Assembly: GCA_964578885.1 (NCBI GenBank)
Contig: CAZOEO010000017.1
Coordinates: 3,935-67,934, forward strand
Length of the DNA: 64,000 nucleotides
Direction: 5' to 3'
From: CAZRHR01 sp964578885
Lineage (GTDB): Bacteria; Bacteroidota; Bacteroidia; CAIKAF01
The notes beneath the pieces were generated by a model. It saw only the letters and a program-made list of their open reading frames with translations. It did not search any database and had not been told where the DNA came from. Positions 36,673 through 45,743 of the stretch are shown here, one piece after another; within the stretch, counting starts at the first letter, position 1, and each line of letters begins with the position of its first letter. Made by a program: the position numbers and the translations under genes.

Positions 36673-37683
36673 TTATGGTGTATTGATTACTTGAGGATGC
36701 AAGTAATTATACGTGTCGTCAGCGATTACGGGAGTTAATCTTTGGCCGGAGCTGTTACAGATATAAATGGAAATGATGTTCCATTCATGTCGTTGAAAAA
36801 TCAGGTAATTGTTATCTGGCGTCCAGGTCGGATAATAATTTGCTTTTCCATCTCTGATTAGTACATTATTTTGGGTTCCGTTCACCCAAACAGTTTGTAG
36901 GTTGGTGATAATGTTAGCATCTAATTGGTCCTCAGCCGTGGAAAAAGCAATTCGCTGACCATTTCCGTTGGGAACGGGACCTGCATTCCAGAAATTATCG
37001 AAAGTCAGTCTGGTTTCGTTTTTCAACGTATAAGATGGGGTATCTATTTCTGCGGAGAAAACTTCGAGGCTCCATCTGGGATTATAGGTAAACGGCTGAT
37101 CTTCTTCCAATGGCAAGGCCGTATAAATCACTTTTAAATTGCTTTGTGGGTTAAAGCTGGGATCAAAATGCATTACAGGTCTGGTGGAAATTTTTCTTGG
37201 ATTTTGTCCAAGGGAATCCACCACAAAAAGTTGCCATTGGTAGTCGTTGCTTCCGGCGAGTTGCACTTCGGCACTCAGGATAATCTGGCTTTTGTCTTTG
37301 GAATAATTGGCGTACCCGATGGCGCGCCAACCATATTGTCCTGTAGTAATCAGTTGCTCTCCTCCAGTGCCATCCAGCTTATAACGCCACAGCGAGCAGT
37401 CTTCCATTTTTCCAAAAACGGGGCCTTTAAAAACCAAAAAACGATCACCGTCGGGTTGAATTCTTGGCCACCAATGCTGCACGTTGGGTTCGTCGATGAC
37501 GTGGGTGAATGTGTCGGGTGTCCATTTCCAAATGTTGTATTCTCCGGATCTGTTTGAGGTGAAATACACGGACTTTCCGGCGAAATAAGAATTAGGGTTT
37601 ACTGGATTATCCTCTGCACAAGAGCTGAGTAATCCTGCAAAACATAATCCTGCAAAAAGGAAAAATGGAACCTTCATGGGCAT
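36673..37683 (-). CDS. TolB/WD40-like beta-propeller lipoprotein
   Basis: A 336-residue protein with a lipobox (GLLSSC, Cys about 22) followed by a beta-propeller built from PD40/TolB-like repeats: VYFTSNRSGEYNIWKW, later RIAFSTAEDQLDANI and YLIFQRHEWNIISIYICN, each with the typical aspartate/aromatic turn. Such propellers usually act as binding platforms at the cell surface or in the periplasm. The start may be the ATG at 37683 or the one at 37677; both give the same signal. No operon partner is apparent. Confidence 0.75.
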   Translation of the reverse strand: MPMKVPFFLFAGLCFAGLLSSCAEDNPVNPNSYFAGKSVYFTSNRSGEYNIWKWTPDTFTHVIDEPNVQHWWPRIQPDGDRFLVFKGPVFGKMEDCSLWRYKLDGTGGEQLITTGQYGWRAIGYANYSKDKSQIILSAEVQLAGSNDYQWQLFVVDSLGQNPRKISTRPVMHFDPSFNPQSNLKVIYTALPLEEDQPFTYNPRWSLEVFSAEIDTPSYTLKNETRLTFDNFWNAGPVPNGNGQRIAFSTAEDQLDANIITNLQTVWVNGTQNNVLIRDGKANYYPTWTPDNNYLIFQRHEWNIISIYICNSSGQRLTPVIADDTYNYLHPQVINTP

Positions 37684-37725
37684 TGGTTTGCGACTCGGTG
37701 TAAAAATAGTAAAATCCAGTGGTTT

Positions 37726-38985
37726 TTAGGTGGAGGTTTGCCAACGATTCCCTTTCACATACACCTGTGGTTTATGAGAAACAGCAAACCTATAGGGATA
37801 ATAGGACAGTCTGGGTGTTTCGTTGCCCAACACTGGTGGTGATTTTACCCGATTGAAATTCGCCCATTTTCCCGGCATGAGCGATCCGCAAAATGGGCCT
37901 AAATCCATGGCCACAGCGCTGTTTCTGGTGAAAGCAGTGAGTGCTTCTTCCGGACTCATCCGCAAATGAATACAGGCCAGCGACCAGATAAACCAGGGAT
38001 TTCCGGACGGGCATGAACCTGGATTTAAATCGGACGCCAGGGCCACCGGCAAACCAGCTTCTATCATTGCCCGTGCGGGAGGATAGGGAATGCGCAAAAA
38101 GAACGCTGTTCCGGGCAAAAGCGTAGGAATGGTATCCGACTCAATCAGGGCCGATAATTCCTCCGGTCCAGTGTGTTCCAGGTGATCTACAGAACGGGCA
38201 TCGAATTCCACACCCACCTGAATGCCCCCGGTATGTCCTAGCTCGTTGGCGTGAATTTTTCCGCGATATCCTAATGAGTGTGCTTTGGCCAACATTTGGG
38301 CCGTTTCTTCCGGCGTAAAAAATCCTTGATCGCAGAATACGTCTACATAATCCATTAAGCCGGCTTGTGCTGCATCCGGTATCAGTCTTTCCGTCACCAT
38401 GTCTACGTACTCGGACCTTTTTTCTCTATAACCTTGTGGTAGTGCATGGGCACCCAATAAGGTGACTTTAATGGGAATAGGCGCTTCGGCTTTAAGTCGC
38501 GCGGCCACACGAAGCATTTTCATTTCTGCTTCATAACTCAACCCATATCCGGTTTTTACTTCCAATGCCAGGGTGCCTTGTTCCATCAATTCCAGCAATC
38601 GTTGCCAGGCGGAATCAAATAAATCGTCTTCCGGAGTATGCGTCAATTTTTCGGCTGAATTTAAAATCCCCCCGCCGCTGGCCGCAATGTCTTCATAACT
38701 GGCACCGGCAATTTTTTGTTCAAACTCATGAGCACGCCAGGCCGCAAAAATCAAATGGGTATGGCTATCACAAAATCCGGGAAAAATCCAATCGCCGGAA
38801 CAGTCTGTTTTTTCATCAGCCTCCGGCACAGGGCCGGTTCCGGTAGCTACAATGACGCCTTCCATGACTTCCATCCACGCTTCGGATAAAAAAGGATGGG
38901 CGTGCATGTCTGAACCGCAAATGGCGCCATCGTGGGTGAAATGCCCATATAGACGGCCAATGTTGTAAAAAATCTGATGGGCCAT
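37726..38985 (-). CDS. hutI: imidazolonepropionase HutI
   Basis: HutI hydrolyses imidazolone-5-propionate to formiminoglutamate, the third step of histidine degradation. The 419-residue amidohydrolase has metal ligands His75 and His77 in CDSHTHLIF, the substrate-binding GHTGGI and HALPQGYREKRSEYVD segments, KIHANELGHTGG (further metal ligand) and the aspartate in ALASDLNPGS. HutH, HutU and HutG are not adjacent. A TACCTTTG -7 element 23 bases upstream gives it its own promoter. Confidence 0.93.
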   Translation of the reverse strand: MAHQIFYNIGRLYGHFTHDGAICGSDMHAHPFLSEAWMEVMEGVIVATGTGPVPEADEKTDCSGDWIFPGFCDSHTHLIFAAWRAHEFEQKIAGASYEDIAASGGGILNSAEKLTHTPEDDLFDSAWQRLLELMEQGTLALEVKTGYGLSYEAEMKMLRVAARLKAEAPIPIKVTLLGAHALPQGYREKRSEYVDMVTERLIPDAAQAGLMDYVDVFCDQGFFTPEETAQMLAKAHSLGYRGKIHANELGHTGGIQVGVEFDARSVDHLEHTGPEELSALIESDTIPTLLPGTAFFLRIPYPPARAMIEAGLPVALASDLNPGSCPSGNPWFIWSLACIHLRMSPEEALTAFTRNSAVAMDLGPFCGSLMPGKWANFNRVKSPPVLGNETPRLSYYPYRFAVSHKPQVYVKGNRWQTST

Positions 38986-39008
38986 AGTTGTTTGAAAAGG
39001 TCTGTTTA

Positions 39009-39016
39009 CAAAGGTA
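39009..39016 (-). promoter_or_regulatory. -7 element TACCTTTG before hutI
   Basis: Perfect TAnnTTTG match ending 23 bases before the hutI ATG. Confidence 0.5.
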
Positions 39017-39108
39017 GGAGAAAAGGTGGAGGCTGCCTGTTTTTTCAGGTTTTCAATCCATGAAATGGAAAGAAAAGAAGTGTTAAAATGTTGTAAATTG
39101 TATCCCGA

Positions 39109-41616
39109 ATGCGGAGCGTATTTTTTGGGTTTTGGCTGATGTGCAGCTTGCTAAATGCACAGGTAAAAGTGCGGATTCAATGGTTGGATGCCGATGGCGC
39201 GCCGGCTCCATTTGTTTCGTTTGGTCTTACAGGAGGACAAAGGCCTATGTCTATGATAACCAATTTAGACGGAGAGGCCACCTGCACGCTTTCTCCCTTT
39301 TTCAAAGGTACGGTGATGACCACCGATCCACGGTTTAAAAAATTTTCGACAAGAATTTTTCTGGGAGCATCAGATACTTTGCTTCGCTTTCAACTGACAC
39401 CAAAAATCAGCCAAAACGAGCAGGAAATATTGGATTTGGAGGGCAATCCTGCACAAAGAATGATTCACGAAGCCATTCGCCGGAGGGTGTGGAATCAACG
39501 CCGTCAGGAGCAAATGACGATGGACGCCGTTACAGGAGTCCGAATCACGGTAGATACTGTTCGGGCTCATTTTCCTCGCTTTTGGGTTTTTTCACAAGTG
39601 CCGGATTCTTCAAAAAAGGGCGTGCAGTATGTCTCTCAATCTTTTTCACACCTTTATTTTAAAGCCTTTTCATCTAATATATTCGAAGATATAACCGATT
39701 TTCGGGAGGCGGGAGATCGCCGGCAATGGCCATTTGCCTACGATGCGCGCGGTATTCATCAATTTAACTTGTATCAGTCTGAAAGTACGCCACTTGCCTT
39801 TTCAGATGAATTGTTTATTTCGCCCATTTCTTGGGGGGCGTTTCAATATTATCGCTTCTCGGTCATCGAGAAATTCTACCGATCGGGCGTCCGGATTCAT
39901 CGGATTAAAGTTACCCCGATTAATCCCTATGGTCCTGTCTGGTCAGGTGAAATTTGCATAGCGGAAGGTTCCTGGGCGCTGCAAGAAGTCCGGCTTTCAA
40001 TTAAAGATCCAGCGCCTATTTATCGGGTTGATTCGTTGGTGTACGAAATGGACGGACGGCGGTTTCCCGGCGATTTCTGGTATCCCATCCGTACCTCTAT
40101 GAAAGCATGGAAAAGGATTTATGGAACAGACATCACCTATGAAGTGTTTGCCACATACCATCATCACCAGTTTCCGGAAGATAGTCTGTCTGTTCCCTTG
40201 CTTCAAAAGTATCGATTAACTGACAAAGCACTAAATTATGATGAAGCATTCTGGTCAAAATGGGCGACCGCTTTGCCCGAGGAAGAGAAAGATTTTTGTG
40301 CACAGGATAGCATTCTTCAGCTTCAATGCCGTAAGCCAGATGATTTGCCCGTTGAATCCCATGTGCCGCCTTTTAAATGGACAGATTTATTTCTCGGAAG
40401 AACGACACAGAACGAAGCCAAACGCTCCTATTTGTTTTTCGATGGATTATTGAATGACAAAATGGAATTTAATACGGTGGAAGGCTTTGTGCTAAAACAA
40501 TCTCTGCATTGGAAAAGAGCCTGGAGAAACGGTTGGTTGATGCATGCCGAACCCATCATTCGATATGGATTTCAGGACCGGGTATTCAAAGCCAAAGGCC
40601 GGCTAAAGTGGGAGAACCCCTTGCATAGCCAATCATGGACTCTCGAGGGCGGAAGGTGGATGAACCAAATCAACCAATCGGAACCCATTCATTCAATTAT
40701 TAATTCCATTTACACATTATTGTTACGTCGGAATTTTATGAAATTGTACCGGCAGGATTACGTAAAGGTTCAGTATAACAGGGAGTTGGTAAATGGTTTG
40801 TACATGTCGGCCGGAATGGAATGGTCGTCTCGGACTACATTGGAAAATACGTCGGACTTCAGTTTAATTCCCTATCCCGGGCGGGATTTTTCCCCAAATA
40901 ATCCCAACATGGCTTTCGATCCTGATTATCAGTTGTTGGGACATCGAAGAATGTTGTGGACCCTTGGACTTACTTTTAAACCATTTCAGCCACATGGCCA
41001 GTATCTAACTGAGAAAAAGGTATTTCCTTCGCCATTGCCGGTGGTGTCTGTTTTCTTTTCCACCGCTACGCCCTGGCTGGGAAGCAAAGCACATTACTCA
41101 CTGGTGTCTTTTGCCATTTCTCAGGACATTCCATTGAGGTTGCTGGGGACTGGCAGCTATATTTTTAAAGCGGGTTATTACCTCTCTACCAAAGAGATGA
41201 CTTATCTGGATTATACCCACTTTTTGGGTGAGCAAACTTACTTTCTGGGTTCTTCGGCCAATGCCACTTACTTAGATCAGTTCCGAGCCCTGGATTATTA
41301 TCAATATTCTACCAATCGGCCCTATATCGAAGTCCATTTTCAGCACAATTTTCGCGGATTTCCACTCACCCAGATTCCTTTACTTAAGAAGTTGAGGTTT
41401 AATCATTACGCGGGTTTGAATGCCCTGGTGATTTTCGACAATAATTTCAGCAATTATTCTGAAGTATACTATGGTGTGGATAATATTTTGGGCGCCATCA
41501 AGCCTTTGCGTTGGTTTAATCTTCGCGTAGATGTGGCCATGCGGGTGCGTGAAACGGGATTTTTCGCACCCACTGTCCTCGTTGGTTTAGGTACACGATT
41601 CTTTGAAAGAAGGTAA
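39109..41616 (+). CDS. DUF5686-type outer-membrane protein with carboxypeptidase-regulatory-like start
   Basis: An 835-residue protein with a signal peptide, an N-terminal carboxypeptidase-regulatory-like sandwich (about 20-95), the DUF5686 signature around residues 120-135 (NPAQRMIHEAIRRRVWNQR) and 250-360 (FRFSVIEKFYRSG-like strand, then DFWYPIRTSMKAWKRIYG), and a long C-terminal beta-barrel ending in FFERR. DUF5686 proteins are widespread outer-membrane proteins of Bacteroidota with no settled role. It stands alone; a gene-free region with repeats follows. Confidence 0.8.
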   Translation: MRSVFFGFWLMCSLLNAQVKVRIQWLDADGAPAPFVSFGLTGGQRPMSMITNLDGEATCTLSPFFKGTVMTTDPRFKKFSTRIFLGASDTLLRFQLTPKISQNEQEILDLEGNPAQRMIHEAIRRRVWNQRRQEQMTMDAVTGVRITVDTVRAHFPRFWVFSQVPDSSKKGVQYVSQSFSHLYFKAFSSNIFEDITDFREAGDRRQWPFAYDARGIHQFNLYQSESTPLAFSDELFISPISWGAFQYYRFSVIEKFYRSGVRIHRIKVTPINPYGPVWSGEICIAEGSWALQEVRLSIKDPAPIYRVDSLVYEMDGRRFPGDFWYPIRTSMKAWKRIYGTDITYEVFATYHHHQFPEDSLSVPLLQKYRLTDKALNYDEAFWSKWATALPEEEKDFCAQDSILQLQCRKPDDLPVESHVPPFKWTDLFLGRTTQNEAKRSYLFFDGLLNDKMEFNTVEGFVLKQSLHWKRAWRNGWLMHAEPIIRYGFQDRVFKAKGRLKWENPLHSQSWTLEGGRWMNQINQSEPIHSIINSIYTLLLRRNFMKLYRQDYVKVQYNRELVNGLYMSAGMEWSSRTTLENTSDFSLIPYPGRDFSPNNPNMAFDPDYQLLGHRRMLWTLGLTFKPFQPHGQYLTEKKVFPSPLPVVSVFFSTATPWLGSKAHYSLVSFAISQDIPLRLLGTGSYIFKAGYYLSTKEMTYLDYTHFLGEQTYFLGSSANATYLDQFRALDYYQYSTNRPYIEVHFQHNFRGFPLTQIPLLKKLRFNHYAGLNALVIFDNNFSNYSEVYYGVDNILGAIKPLRWFNLRVDVAMRVRETGFFAPTVLVGLGTRFFERR

Positions 41617-41901
41617 GCGGTGTCCCCTGGCTTTTCGGAACCGCGTGGTTATTTTTTCCAGGATTTTTTACATGTTTCCAATCATGTAGCACTTTCTTTT
41701 ACTCAGTCTGTTGGATTTCTTTGCAGTATAACTTGGCTATCAATTTTCGGGAAATTATTTTTTCAAATTTTGATTCTGGGAAAAAGGGAAAGACCAGCAT
41801 CCGACACAAGTTTGTCATGGGTTCGGGACATTTGACATTTGGGGAAAGGTTGGTCTGTTAATGAAGAATTTAGTTTTCAGGTGACGAAGTTTACTGGAAC
41901 C

Positions 41902-41997
41902 CGGGGTATACACCCGCCCCTCCCCGCGGACAAGTTACGCCCTCCGTTCAGGAATATTCGGCAATTAAACGGCTATAATCGATTAAAATCGGCTGGG
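41902..41997 (+). repeat. dispersed repeat, copy R3
   Basis: A 96-base copy, nearly identical to R4 (303 bases downstream) and alignable over its length with R1, R2 and R5. Core GGACAAGTTAC, hairpin GGGT-GTAT-ACCC on the opposite strand, and terminal dyad CGATTAAAATCG are present. Confidence 0.85.
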
Positions 41998-42204
41998 TCG
42001 AAGGTTGTTGTAAGGAGATTGGCCGAGAATCGGGTCTTCAAGGAATGATGTTGAATGTTTGTTGAAGCGTCAAGTACAAAATCAATTTTCCCCGGACGGG
42101 ATTTTTCGGAGTCGATTCTCGCATGTTTGATGAAGCCGGAACGCGATGCAAAATACTGCGAATTTATGGTTTGTATCTTATTTGTAATGAGTGGCTTATA
42201 AGTT

Positions 42205-42300
42205 CGGGGTATTCACCCGCCCCTCCCCGCGGACAAGTTACGCCCTCCGTTCAGGATTATTCGGCAATTAAACGATTATAAACGATTAAAATCGGCTGGG
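42205..42300 (+). repeat. dispersed repeat, copy R4
   Basis: A 96-base copy differing from R3 at only a few positions; the hairpin loop is GAAT instead of GTAT, the stem is unchanged. Confidence 0.85.
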
Positions 42301-42532
42301 AATGAGGTCTTATTGAGGTGTTTAGATGGCATTAGGGCTCCTATTCATGGTGGTGATGCTCATTTCTACTTTTCCATTCATCGCTTTAACCAAGCATAAT
42401 ATGTGTCAGATGGACATTGACCAAAGTGCATACGCCTTTGGTTGACTTCCACCCGAATTCTCGCTTTTATCAAAAAAGTGTTGTTTCAATTTTAACCGAA
42501 AAACATCATCATAAGATGGTAGCATGGACCTC

Positions 42533-42579
42533 AAAAAAATCCCCGCTTTCCGCAAATTTGAATCGCAGAAAGCAGGGAT
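42533..42579 (-). terminator. Rho-independent terminator of the M16 protease gene
   Basis: On the minus strand a 15-base-pair stem (ATCCCTGCTTTCTGC with GCGGAAAGCGGGGAT, three G-U pairs) with an 11-base loop is followed by seven T. It starts 23 bases behind the gene's stop. Confidence 0.85.
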
Positions 42580-42602
42580 GTAGAGAAAGTCTAAACCTCT
42601 TC

Positions 42603-45497
42603 TTAAATGCCCGGCATGATGTCTTCGACTTTCAGTTCTCGAATGGGGCCAAAGGCCGATAGGGCAGATAAATTAATTTTTCTTCTGTCGCCCACAATGC
42701 ATACCGACAGTTCAGACGGACGAATGTATTGGGCATGAAATGCTTGTAAGTCTGCCATCGTGAGCTTGGGAAGGGCTTCAAACACCATTTTTCTGCGGTC
42801 TTCGGTGAATCCTAAATCCTGATGTTGGATAAAACTCCATAGCACCTGCCCTCTAATAATGCGCTGGGTACGTATGTTTTCCAAAATGTTGTTTTTGCAT
42901 ACGTCCAGGTTTTTAGGACTTTGAGGCATTTCGTCTAGCAATGCTTTCATGGCAGCTGTGGCTTCCGGCATTTTGTCGGCCTGGGTGCCTAAATATGCCG
43001 TCAGATAGAAGTGACGATGTGGTTTACTAGGTGTGCCATATCCGGCATATGCGGAATAGGCATACGCCTTGGATTCCCGGATTTCCTGAAAGACCACCGA
43101 ACTCATACCACCACCAAAATATTCATTAAATAATTGAACCATGGGGAGAATTTGGGTGGAAAATGGAACGCCCTTTCTCATGAAAATGATTTCGGCCTGT
43201 TGCATTTCATAATGCGCAAAATACACACCAGGTGTGGTTGGCAATTCTGCAAAGTCAATTCTGGCTGGTGGCTGTAAGGGTTGCTCCGGAACCACATGTG
43301 CTTTTTGCAACTGACCGGATAAGGACTCCACCGCTTCCGGACCGTAATACAAGATTCTATGCGGATAGGATTTTAAACTTTTGATTTTTTCGGTTAAAAC
43401 TTCGGGCGTAAGTTGTCTTAAGGCTTCAGGAGACAACACCGCCAGAAAAGGATTGGTCTTGCCGTATTTGGCAAAATTGAAAAGTCCGCCCCAAAGCAAG
43501 GAGCTGCTGCTGGTTCGGTCGTTTTGCCGTCCTTTCAGAACATCGGAAATAAGGTTGGGCAGCGCTTCTGCATTGGGTCTGGCGTGGTCTAGCATGTGCT
43601 CCAGCAGTTGAATGCCTTCCTCTAAATCTGGTTGCAGTCCGGATAAGCGAACCATCATGCGCTCATTACTCACCGTGGTGCTGAAACTACAGCCGGTTTT
43701 GAAAAAAGCTTCTTTCATTTCCCGCGGACTGTATTTGTCTGTTCCCAAATATGCCAGATAATCCATGGCCAAAGGAAGTGTGGGATCGGTCCACTGCCCC
43801 CATTCCCAAACATAACTCAATTCAAAACGATCATTTTCTTTATTCTGGTGATGATACAGGTCGATGCCCGTCTGTAGATTTTTTTGCGCCACATCTTTGG
43901 AGAAATCGACAAAAACGGGGGCGATTTCTGGTGCTTTCACCGCCATCATGTTTTGTATAAAGGCCGACATGGTGTCGCGTTGGATGGGAATAGCGGTAAT
44001 GTCAGGCTTTTCTACCTGAACCGTTTCCTGTCTTTCGCCCATTCGCTTAAATACAACGATGGGTTCTGAAAGTGAGGCGGTTAAAAAGGATACAATGTCT
44101 TGTTTGGTTAGACCGGTTAATCCTTTGTATCGATGAACATATTGGTTGTAATCCAATTCGTTGATGAAAATTTCCTGAATCAGGTCATTTCGGCCATAAT
44201 TGGATTCCAGGGAATTTCTGAGTGCCAAATTCATGTGTTTTAACGCTGCTTCGGGCAGCCAGTCGGGGAAATCGCCTCTTTTCAGTTTTTCCACCACGGC
44301 CAATAGTGCATCTCTCACTTCTTCAAGGGTTTGTCCTTCTTTTGGTGTGCCGGAAAGCATCCATACGGAATAATCTTTGAGAAACATGCCATACGAATAG
44401 GCGGACAATACCTTTTGGCCTTGAATCAGATCCAAATCGATGATGCCGGCGGTACCATTGTTTACCAACATGTCTGCCAATTCCATTTTTGCCGGATCTT
44501 CGGTATGTAAACCGCCCAAACGGAAACCAATGACCACGGATTCTTCCTCTGGTCCGGTAATCACAATGGGGTCATTTGCATTAGAAGTCACGGGTGCTTC
44601 CGGCTTGAACGTGTAAGTTGGAACATCGCCGGTTCTCCAACCGCTAAAATATCTCTCCGCCCAAACAATGGCTGAATCCGGTATGAAATCTCCTGTAAGT
44701 ATCACCGCCATGTTGTTGGCCACATAATATGTGTCGAAATAGTCTTGGATTTTCTGAATGGATGGATTTTTTAAATGTGCCACGGTGCCAATGGTGGTCT
44801 GCAAACCGTAGTTGTGGTGGCGGAAAAGGGCCGCCATGAGCGTGTCGAAAACCTTCTCCTCATCGGAGTCTAAACTGATGTTTTTTTCTTCGTACACCGC
44901 TTCCAGTTCGGTGTGAAAAAGCCGGAAAACGGGTTTGCGAAAGCGTTCTGCTTCAAAGGCCATCCAACGGCTCAATTGGTTAGACGGAATATCGTTGATG
45001 TAGACCGTTTGTTCATACCAGGTAAACGCATTGGTTCCGGATGCACCAAGCTCCGCCATCATCCGATCGTATTCATTGGGAATGGCATATTGGGCCGCCA
45101 GCTGAGACACGGAATCAATCTCCTGATATATCTTTTTGCGAAGTGCCGGGTCTTGGGTAGAACGATACCTCTCATACAATTGGGTAATGGTATCTAAATG
45201 TGGTTTTTCGGCTTCATAATTTAATGTGCCGTACTGGTCGGTTCCTTTAAATAAGAGGTGCTCCAGATAATGGGCTAATCCTGTGGCGTCTGCCGGATCG
45301 TTTTTAGAGCCGGTTCTTACCGCAATCGAAGTGAAAATACGAGGCGCAGCCGGATTTACACTCATGTAGAGTTTGAGCCCATTTTTTAAAGTGTACACCT
45401 GGGTTTGGATGGGGTCATCCTTAAACGTTTCAACTTGGTAAGGATTAGAGGTACAAGCCCAAAACGTCAGGCCGATGAAAAGCATAAAATAGCGCAT
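42603..45497 (-). CDS. M16-family zinc metallopeptidase, lipoprotein (two M16 domains)
   Basis: A 964-residue, insulinase/pitrilysin-type peptidase made of an N-terminal catalytic half and a C-terminal inactive half. The inverted zinc motif HxxEH is His76-Tyr-Leu-Glu79-His80 (GLAHYLEHLLFKG), followed about 75-80 residues later by the third ligand region (EKNISLDSDEEKV). The lipobox ends at Cys15 (TFWAC), which places it on a periplasmic or outer membrane surface. Such enzymes degrade peptides. It is a single gene with a strong terminator. Confidence 0.92.
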   Translation of the reverse strand: MRYFMLFIGLTFWACTSNPYQVETFKDDPIQTQVYTLKNGLKLYMSVNPAAPRIFTSIAVRTGSKNDPADATGLAHYLEHLLFKGTDQYGTLNYEAEKPHLDTITQLYERYRSTQDPALRKKIYQEIDSVSQLAAQYAIPNEYDRMMAELGASGTNAFTWYEQTVYINDIPSNQLSRWMAFEAERFRKPVFRLFHTELEAVYEEKNISLDSDEEKVFDTLMAALFRHHNYGLQTTIGTVAHLKNPSIQKIQDYFDTYYVANNMAVILTGDFIPDSAIVWAERYFSGWRTGDVPTYTFKPEAPVTSNANDPIVITGPEEESVVIGFRLGGLHTEDPAKMELADMLVNNGTAGIIDLDLIQGQKVLSAYSYGMFLKDYSVWMLSGTPKEGQTLEEVRDALLAVVEKLKRGDFPDWLPEAALKHMNLALRNSLESNYGRNDLIQEIFINELDYNQYVHRYKGLTGLTKQDIVSFLTASLSEPIVVFKRMGERQETVQVEKPDITAIPIQRDTMSAFIQNMMAVKAPEIAPVFVDFSKDVAQKNLQTGIDLYHHQNKENDRFELSYVWEWGQWTDPTLPLAMDYLAYLGTDKYSPREMKEAFFKTGCSFSTTVSNERMMVRLSGLQPDLEEGIQLLEHMLDHARPNAEALPNLISDVLKGRQNDRTSSSSLLWGGLFNFAKYGKTNPFLAVLSPEALRQLTPEVLTEKIKSLKSYPHRILYYGPEAVESLSGQLQKAHVVPEQPLQPPARIDFAELPTTPGVYFAHYEMQQAEIIFMRKGVPFSTQILPMVQLFNEYFGGGMSSVVFQEIRESKAYAYSAYAGYGTPSKPHRHFYLTAYLGTQADKMPEATAAMKALLDEMPQSPKNLDVCKNNILENIRTQRIIRGQVLWSFIQHQDLGFTEDRRKMVFEALPKLTMADLQAFHAQYIRPSELSVCIVGDRRKINLSALSAFGPIRELKVEDIMPGI

Positions 45498-45731
45498 GCA
45501 GATGGAAAATTTAAGTGCACGAAGTTACGTATTTCTTCATTGTAAATGTGTTGGAATACAGGGAGTTTTACCAATGCGCTCATTTCTGTGTTCAGCGTTG
45601 TTCATGGGCGTGGAAACGTGCCTCCGGATAAAAAAATGGAACTCTTTATAGGACATTTCAACCGTTTTTGCCCATTTTTTATCCCGACTTTCATACCATA
45701 CTTTATTTCAATGGGATAAATACGCTTTGCC

Positions 45732-45739
45732 TACATTTG
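45732..45739 (+). promoter_or_regulatory. -7 element TACATTTG abutting the Na/Pi transporter start
   Basis: Perfect TAnnTTTG match ending four bases before the ATG at 45744, predicting a leaderless transcript. Confidence 0.6.
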
Positions 45740-45743
45740 CCGC

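Larger units (their letters stand above)
41617..42532. other. gene-free region with two repeat copies
   Basis: About 900 bases between DUF5686 and the terminator of the M16 gene. It contains repeat copies R3 and R4 in direct orientation and no convincing gene. Short frames through the repeats read without stops in R3 and R4 but not in R2 and R5. Confidence 0.6.

Noticed and set aside
41839..42048. Small frame through repeat copy R3 ending in a basic segment.
   Set aside because: The frame is open in R3 and R4 but not in R2 and R5, and changes between R3 and R4 alter amino acids freely, so non-coding repeat is the simpler reading.
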